Source of the DNA: Azohydromonas aeria
GTDB lineage: Bacteria > Pseudomonadota > Gammaproteobacteria > Burkholderiales > Burkholderiaceae_C
DNA: 64,000 nt
Direction: 5' to 3'
Assembly (NCBI RefSeq): GCF_009760915.1
Contig: NZ_VIDQ01000001.1
Coordinates: 248,001 to 312,000 of the forward strand
The notes below the pieces were generated by a model. It was not told the origin of the DNA and made no database searches. It worked only from the letters and a program-made list of their open reading frames with translations. This document shows positions 60,086 to 64,000 of this stretch, piece by piece. How positions within the stretch are numbered: position 1 is the stretch's first letter; each line of letters begins with the position of its first letter. The position numbers and the translations under genes are program-made.

Positions 60086-61582
60086 ATGCGAATCGATGGC
60101 GTATTGCTGGGCCGGCAGGCCCGACGAGGCACGCTGGCCGCGCTGGCGGCGTTGAGCCTGGGCGCGGCGCTGGCCGCGCCGGCGCGCGCGCAGCAGGGAC
60201 CGGCCCAGGCCCCGGCACAGGCCCAGGTGCTGCCCGACTTCACCGAGCTGGTGGAGCGCGTGGGGCCGGCGGTGGTCAACATCCGCACCCTGGAGCGCGC
60301 GCGCTCGGCCAGCCGCGGCGCGCCGGAGATGGACGAGGGCCTGGAGGAGTTCTTCCGCCGCTTCGGCATTCCGCTGCCCGGGCGGCCGAACCCGCGCGGT
60401 ACCCCCCCTGGCGGCGGCAACGAAGAGCCACAGCAGCGCGGCGTGGGCTCGGGCTTCATCCTCAGCGCCGACGGCTTCGTCATGACCAACGCGCACGTGG
60501 TCGAGGGCGCCGAGGAGGTCATCGTCACGCTGCCCGACAAGCGCGAGCTCAAGGCGCGCATCGTGGGTGCCGACACCCGCACCGACGTGGCCGTGGTCAA
60601 GATCGAGGCCACCGGGCTGCCGTTCGTGCGCATCGGCGACGTGGGCCGGCTGCGCGTGGGCGAGTGGGTGGTGGCCATCGGCTCGCCCTTCGGGCTGGAC
60701 AACACCGTCACCGCCGGCATCGTCAGCGCCAAGCAGCGCGACACGGGCGACTACCTGCCCTTCATCCAGACCGACGTGGCCATCAACCCGGGCAACTCCG
60801 GCGGGCCGTTGCTGAACATGCGCGGCGAGGTCATCGGCATCAACTCGCAGATCTACAGCCGCTCCGGCGGCTTCATGGGGATTTCCTTCGCCATCCCGAT
60901 CGACGAGGCCATGCGCGTGGCCGAGCAACTGCGCACCAACGGCCGCGTGGTGCGCGGGCGCATCGGGGTGCAGATCGCGCCGGTGACCAAGGAAGTGGCG
61001 GAATCCATCGGCCTGGGCAAGCCGGTGGGCGCGCTGGTGCAGAACGTGGAAGCGGGCAGCCCGGCGGAGAAGGCCGGCATCGAGCCCGGCGACATCATCA
61101 CCAAGGTCGAGGGCAGGACGGTGGAGCGCTCGGGCGAGCTGCCGCGCGTCATCGGCGGCACCAAGCCCGGCACGCGCACGACGCTGCAGGTGTTTCGCCG
61201 TGGCAACTACCGCGACCTGACAGTGACGGTGGCCGAGATCGAGCCCGACAAGCCGCGCCGCGCCGCGCAGGCCGAGAGCGCACCGCGCGCCAGCAGCCCC
61301 ACGTCCATCGGGCTGTCGGTGTCGGACCTGCCCGAGGCGCAGCGCCGCGACCTCAAGGGCCGCGGCGTGCGCGTGGAGTCGGTGGAGGGTGCGGCGGCGC
61401 GTGCCGGGCTGCGCGAGGGCGACCTGATCCTGGCCCTGGACAACACCGAGATCACCAGCGCGCGCCAGTTCACCGGCCTGGTGGAGAAGGCCGACAAGTC
61501 CAAGCCGCTGTCGGTGCTGGTGCGCCGCGGCGACCAGACCACGTTCGTGGTCATCCGCCCGGGCGGCGGCAACGCGCGCTGA
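60086..61582 (+). CDS. mucD: Do/DegP-family periplasmic serine protease, MucD
   Basis: Predicted 498 residues. A signal peptide (about 1-35, cleaved after ARA) is followed by the trypsin-like domain with His137 (TNAHVV), Asp167 (TDVAVV) and Ser238 (GNSGGP), then two PDZ domains (about 290-380 and 405-495). It degrades misfolded envelope proteins and is normally under sigma-E control. An AAGGGA ribosome-binding site is 5 bases before the ATG. Confidence 0.97.
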   Translation: MRIDGVLLGRQARRGTLAALAALSLGAALAAPARAQQGPAQAPAQAQVLPDFTELVERVGPAVVNIRTLERARSASRGAPEMDEGLEEFFRRFGIPLPGRPNPRGTPPGGGNEEPQQRGVGSGFILSADGFVMTNAHVVEGAEEVIVTLPDKRELKARIVGADTRTDVAVVKIEATGLPFVRIGDVGRLRVGEWVVAIGSPFGLDNTVTAGIVSAKQRDTGDYLPFIQTDVAINPGNSGGPLLNMRGEVIGINSQIYSRSGGFMGISFAIPIDEAMRVAEQLRTNGRVVRGRIGVQIAPVTKEVAESIGLGKPVGALVQNVEAGSPAEKAGIEPGDIITKVEGRTVERSGELPRVIGGTKPGTRTTLQVFRRGNYRDLTVTVAEIEPDKPRRAAQAESAPRASSPTSIGLSVSDLPEAQRRDLKGRGVRVESVEGAAARAGLREGDLILALDNTEITSARQFTGLVEKADKSKPLSVLVRRGDQTTFVVIRPGGGNAR

Positions 61583-61609
61583 GCCAGGCCGCGGCAGCCG
61601 GCAGCCAAG

Positions 61610-61641
61610 ACCCGGCGTCCCACTCGGGCGCCGGGTTTTTT
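61610..61641 (+). terminator. Rho-independent terminator of the rpoE-mucD unit
   Basis: ACCCGGCG (61610-61617) pairs with CGCCGGGT (61629-61636), followed by six T residues. It lies 28 bases after the mucD stop. Confidence 0.85.
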
Positions 61642-61854
61642 CACGATGCGGCATTGACTGCCTGCCGGGTTGGAATGTCCGGCATTTGCGGCTTGTGGAT
61701 TGCGCGGCGTGCGGCAAAGGGCATTGCCCGAGACCGTAGCAGGCGGCTACGATGTGGATAAACTGTTGAAAAGTGACGCTGGCCGAGACCGGAAGACCCG
61801 CCGCGGTGACTGTTTGAGGCTGGCCGGCGGGGGTCTTTTGGCTACAATGAAGGC

Positions 61855-61918
61855 CCAACAAGCAGTTGCCATACGTTTTGTTGGAAGGCGCGTCACCGTT
61901 TCGACGTGCCTTTTTTTT
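61855..61918 (+). ncRNA. Candidate small RNA between mucD and lepA
   Basis: A TACAAT box at 61843-61848 would start transcription near 61855. The predicted 60-65 base RNA has a perfect 7-base-pair hairpin (CCAACAA 61855-61861, TTGTTGG 61878-61884) directly followed by a 10-base-pair terminator hairpin (AAGGCGCGTC 61885-61894 with GACGTGCCTT 61903-61912, one G-T pair) and eight T residues (61911-61918). No open frame fits in it. The -35 box is poor. Together these look like an independent short transcript; the alternative is attenuation of a lepA leader. Confidence 0.5.
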
Positions 61919-62035
61919 GACCCCGACAGGCCGCCGGCGCGGCGTGTCGCCGGGCCGATCCGCAGGGTCCCGTGCAGGCAGCGCGGCCTGCGCCCGACGC
62001 CGCCCGCGGCCTCGGCCCCTCGCATTGCCGTTCGC

Positions 62036-63844
62036 ATGGACCACATCCGCAACTTCTCCATCATTGCCCACATTGACCACGGCAAGAGCACGCTGGCCGA
62101 CCGCCTGATCCAGCGCTGCGGCGGCCTGAGCGACCGCGAGATGGAGGCCCAGGTGCTCGACTCGATGGACATCGAGCGCGAGCGCGGCATCACGATCAAG
62201 GCGCAGACCGCGGCGCTGCAGTACAAGGCGCGCGACGGCAAGACCTACAACCTCAACCTCATCGACACGCCGGGGCACGTGGACTTCAGCTACGAAGTCA
62301 GCCGGTCGCTGTCGGCCTGCGAGGGTGCGCTACTGGTGGTGGACGCGTCCCAGGGCGTGGAAGCGCAGACGGTGGCCAACTGCTACACGGCGCTGGACCT
62401 GGGCGTCGAGGTGGTGCCGGTGCTCAACAAGATGGACCTGCCGCAGTCCGACCCGGAGCGCGCCAAGGAGGAGATCGAGGACGTCATCGGCATCGACGCC
62501 GCCGACGCGATTCCCTGCTCGGCCAAGACCGGCATGGGCATCGACGACATCCTCGAAGCCGTGGTCACGCGCATGCCGGCTCCGAAGGGCAACGCCGACG
62601 GCCCGCCGCGGGCCATGATCATCGACGCCTGGTTCGACAACTACGTGGGCGTGGTGATGCTGGTGCGCGTGGTCGATGGCCAGATCGGCAAGGGCGAGCG
62701 CATCCGCATGATGGCCACCAACGCCGTCTACGGCATCGAGCACCTGGGCGTGTTCACGCCCAAGAGCGAGAACCGCGACGTGCTGCGCGCCGGCGAGGTG
62801 GGCTTCGTGATCTGCGGCATCAAGGAGCTGGCTGCGGCCAAGGTGGGCGACACCGTCACGCTGGAGAAGAAGCTGCCCAACAACGCCGGCCCCGCCACCG
62901 AGGCGCTGCCGGGCTTCAAGGAGATCCAGCCACAGGTGTTCGCGGGCCTGTACCCGAGCGAGGCCAGCGAGTACGACCAGCTGCGCGACGCGCTGGAGAA
63001 GCTCAAGCTCAACGACAGCTCGCTGCGCTACGAGCCCGAGGTGTCGCAGGCGCTGGGCTTCGGCTTCCGCTGCGGCTTCCTGGGCCTGCTGCACATGGAG
63101 ATCGTGCAGGAGCGGCTGGAGCGCGAATTCGACCAGGACCTGGTCACGACCGCGCCCAGCGTGGTGTACGAGGTGGAGCTCGGCGACGGCGAGGTCATCG
63201 AGGTCGAGAACCCGAGCAAGATGCCCGACGTGGGCCGCATCCGCGAGATCCGCGAGCCCATCGTCACGGTGCACCTGTACATGCCGCAGGACTACGTCGG
63301 CCCGGTGATGACGCTGGCCAACCAGAAGCGCGGCGTGCAGCTCAACATGGCCTACCACGGCCGCCAGGTGATGCTCACCTATGAGCTGCCGCTGGCCGAG
63401 ATCGTGCTGGACTTCTTCGACAAGCTCAAATCCGTCTCGCGCGGCTACGCCAGCATGGATTACGAGTTCAAGGAGTACCGCGCAGCCGACGTGGTGAAGG
63501 TGGACATCCTGATCAACGGCGAGCGGGTGGATCCGCTGGCGATGATCGTGCACCGCTCGCAGAGCCAGTACCGCGGCCGCGCCGTGGCGGCCAAGATGCG
63601 CGAGCAGATCCCGCGCCAGATGTACGACGTGGCGATCCAGGCGGCCATCGGCGCCAACATCATCGCGCGCGAGAACATCAAGGCGCTGCGCAAGAACGTG
63701 CTGGCAAAATGCTACGGCGGTGACATCACCCGCAAGCGCAAGCTGCTCGAAAAGCAGAAGGCCGGCAAGAAACGCATGAAGCAGATCGGCACCGTCGAGG
63801 TGCCGCAGGAAGCGTTCCTGGCCATTCTCCAGGTGGACGACTGA
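62036..63844 (+). CDS. lepA: Elongation factor 4 (LepA)
   Basis: Predicted 602 residues. G1 [17 protein letters not shown], switch region [13 protein letters not shown]3 [12 protein letters not shown]4 NKMDLPQ and G5 CSAKTGMGI are present, and the C-terminal LepA-specific part ends [20 protein letters not shown]. It is a translational GTPase that helps ribosomes under stress. The ATG at 62036 starts MDHIRNFSI, the standard beginning; a long in-frame extension from 61670 is rejected. It is followed by lepB after 8 bases. Confidence 0.98.
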   Translation: MDHIRNFSIIAHIDHGKSTLADRLIQRCGGLSDREMEAQVLDSMDIERERGITIKAQTAALQYKARDGKTYNLNLIDTPGHVDFSYEVSRSLSACEGALLVVDASQGVEAQTVANCYTALDLGVEVVPVLNKMDLPQSDPERAKEEIEDVIGIDAADAIPCSAKTGMGIDDILEAVVTRMPAPKGNADGPPRAMIIDAWFDNYVGVVMLVRVVDGQIGKGERIRMMATNAVYGIEHLGVFTPKSENRDVLRAGEVGFVICGIKELAAAKVGDTVTLEKKLPNNAGPATEALPGFKEIQPQVFAGLYPSEASEYDQLRDALEKLKLNDSSLRYEPEVSQALGFGFRCGFLGLLHMEIVQERLEREFDQDLVTTAPSVVYEVELGDGEVIEVENPSKMPDVGRIREIREPIVTVHLYMPQDYVGPVMTLANQKRGVQLNMAYHGRQVMLTYELPLAEIVLDFFDKLKSVSRGYASMDYEFKEYRAADVVKVDILINGERVDPLAMIVHRSQSQYRGRAVAAKMREQIPRQMYDVAIQAAIGANIIARENIKALRKNVLAKCYGGDITRKRKLLEKQKAGKKRMKQIGTVEVPQEAFLAILQVDD

Positions 63845-63852
63845 CACAACGA

Positions 63853-64000
63853 ATGAGTTCCCTCACCGCGCTCTTGTACGGGGCCCTGATCGTCTATCTC
63901 GGCGGCTGGTTCCTGGGCTACTGGATGGGCAACTTCGCCCTGCTGCTGTTCATCCTCACGCTGGTGACGATGGTGTACTGGCTGGCCGAGCGGCTGCGCT
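63853..64000 (+). CDS. lepB: Signal peptidase I (LepB), N-terminal part, 3' end outside window
   Basis: Only the first 49 codons are present: two hydrophobic membrane segments (ALLYGALIVYLGGWFLGYWM and ALLLFILTLVTMVYWLA). The catalytic serine region lies outside the window, so the call rests on the lepA-lepB neighbourhood and the membrane-anchor pattern. It starts 8 bases after lepA and is probably cotranscribed. Confidence 0.8.
   Translation, partial: MSSLTALLYGALIVYLGGWFLGYWMGNFALLLFILTLVTMVYWLAERLR

Larger units (their letters stand above)
61583..62035. other. 453-base region between mucD and lepA
   Basis: It holds the mucD terminator and the small-RNA candidate. The rest (61642-61842 and 61919-62035) contains no ribosome-binding site with a credible gene. 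lepA has only a weak leader sequence and must have its own promoter, because two terminators lie upstream; no clear -35/-10 pair was found in the last 117 bases. Confidence 0.45.

Noticed and set aside
61641..61842. A sigma-E promoter (GAACTT/TCTGA type) controlling the small-RNA candidate.
   Set aside because: No such pair of boxes could be found at suitable spacing; only a sigma-70-like -10 box is visible.

Overview
The window is GC-rich chromosomal DNA of a betaproteobacterium, most likely order Burkholderiales. The evidence is the base composition together with the order rpmF-plsX-fabH-fabD-fabG-acpP-fabF-(membrane protein)-rpoE-rseA-rseB-mucD-lepA-lepB, which is typical of that order. 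No rRNA, tRNA, CRISPR array, transposase or integrase was seen.

Region by region. 1-6 kb holds housekeeping and accessory genes: the end of a PDZ-containing protein (probably an M61 peptidase), a DUF3108 protein, a crotonase-family hydratase, a PilZ protein, a PNPOx-family flavoprotein, lysS and a Uma2 nuclease-fold protein. 6.0-16.3 kb is plus-strand glycan cluster A: a Wzx-like flippase, a hexapeptide acyltransferase, GT4 and GT2 glycosyltransferases, a methyltransferase, UDP-glucose dehydrogenase, a DegT aminotransferase, a HicB/HicA-like pair, a small PglC-like sugar transferase and a CapD/PglF-type dehydratase. 16.5-44.9 kb is minus-strand cluster B, apparently one very long operon read from 44.9 kb downward: wza-like and wzz-like genes, rfbB, rfbD, an embedded VapBC-like pair, rfbA, rfbC, a UDP-HexNAc 4-epimerase, manC, fcl and gmd. 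It continues with a legionaminic-acid-type nonulosonate set (legB, legC, neuC/legG, neuB/legI, legH-like, ptmE-like, legF/neuA), a sialyltransferase-like protein, a second flippase, two hexapeptide acyltransferases, a GT2, a Wzy-like polymerase/ligase, a GT4 and a WecG/TagA-type GT26. A secreted beta-helix (pectate-lyase-fold) protein lies beyond. At 45.1 kb a WecA-like initiating transferase runs divergently, followed by rhlE. On the minus strand follow an RsmI-like methyltransferase and a Wzi-like outer-membrane protein, then maf. 50.6-64 kb is the conserved YceD/rpmF/fatty-acid-synthesis block, the sigma-E/MucABD envelope stress block, and lepA-lepB.

Together the glycan genes predict donors dTDP-L-rhamnose, GDP-L-fucose, UDP-GalNAc (or its uronate), CMP-legionaminate (or a close relative) and UDP-glucuronate, plus export machinery (Wzx, Wzy, Wzz, Wza, Wzi). 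The cell therefore probably makes a nonulosonate-containing capsule or O-antigen. Start/stop overlaps (ATGA, TGATG) link most neighbouring genes and imply translational coupling. The part from about 16.4 to 25.9 kb (transferases, flippase, polymerase) is visibly poorer in GC than the rest, which suggests a separately acquired serotype-determining segment. The most interesting observations are the complete nonulosonate pathway next to a sialyltransferase-fold gene, two toxin-antitoxin-like pairs embedded in the glycan operons, and a compact small-RNA candidate between mucD and lepA.
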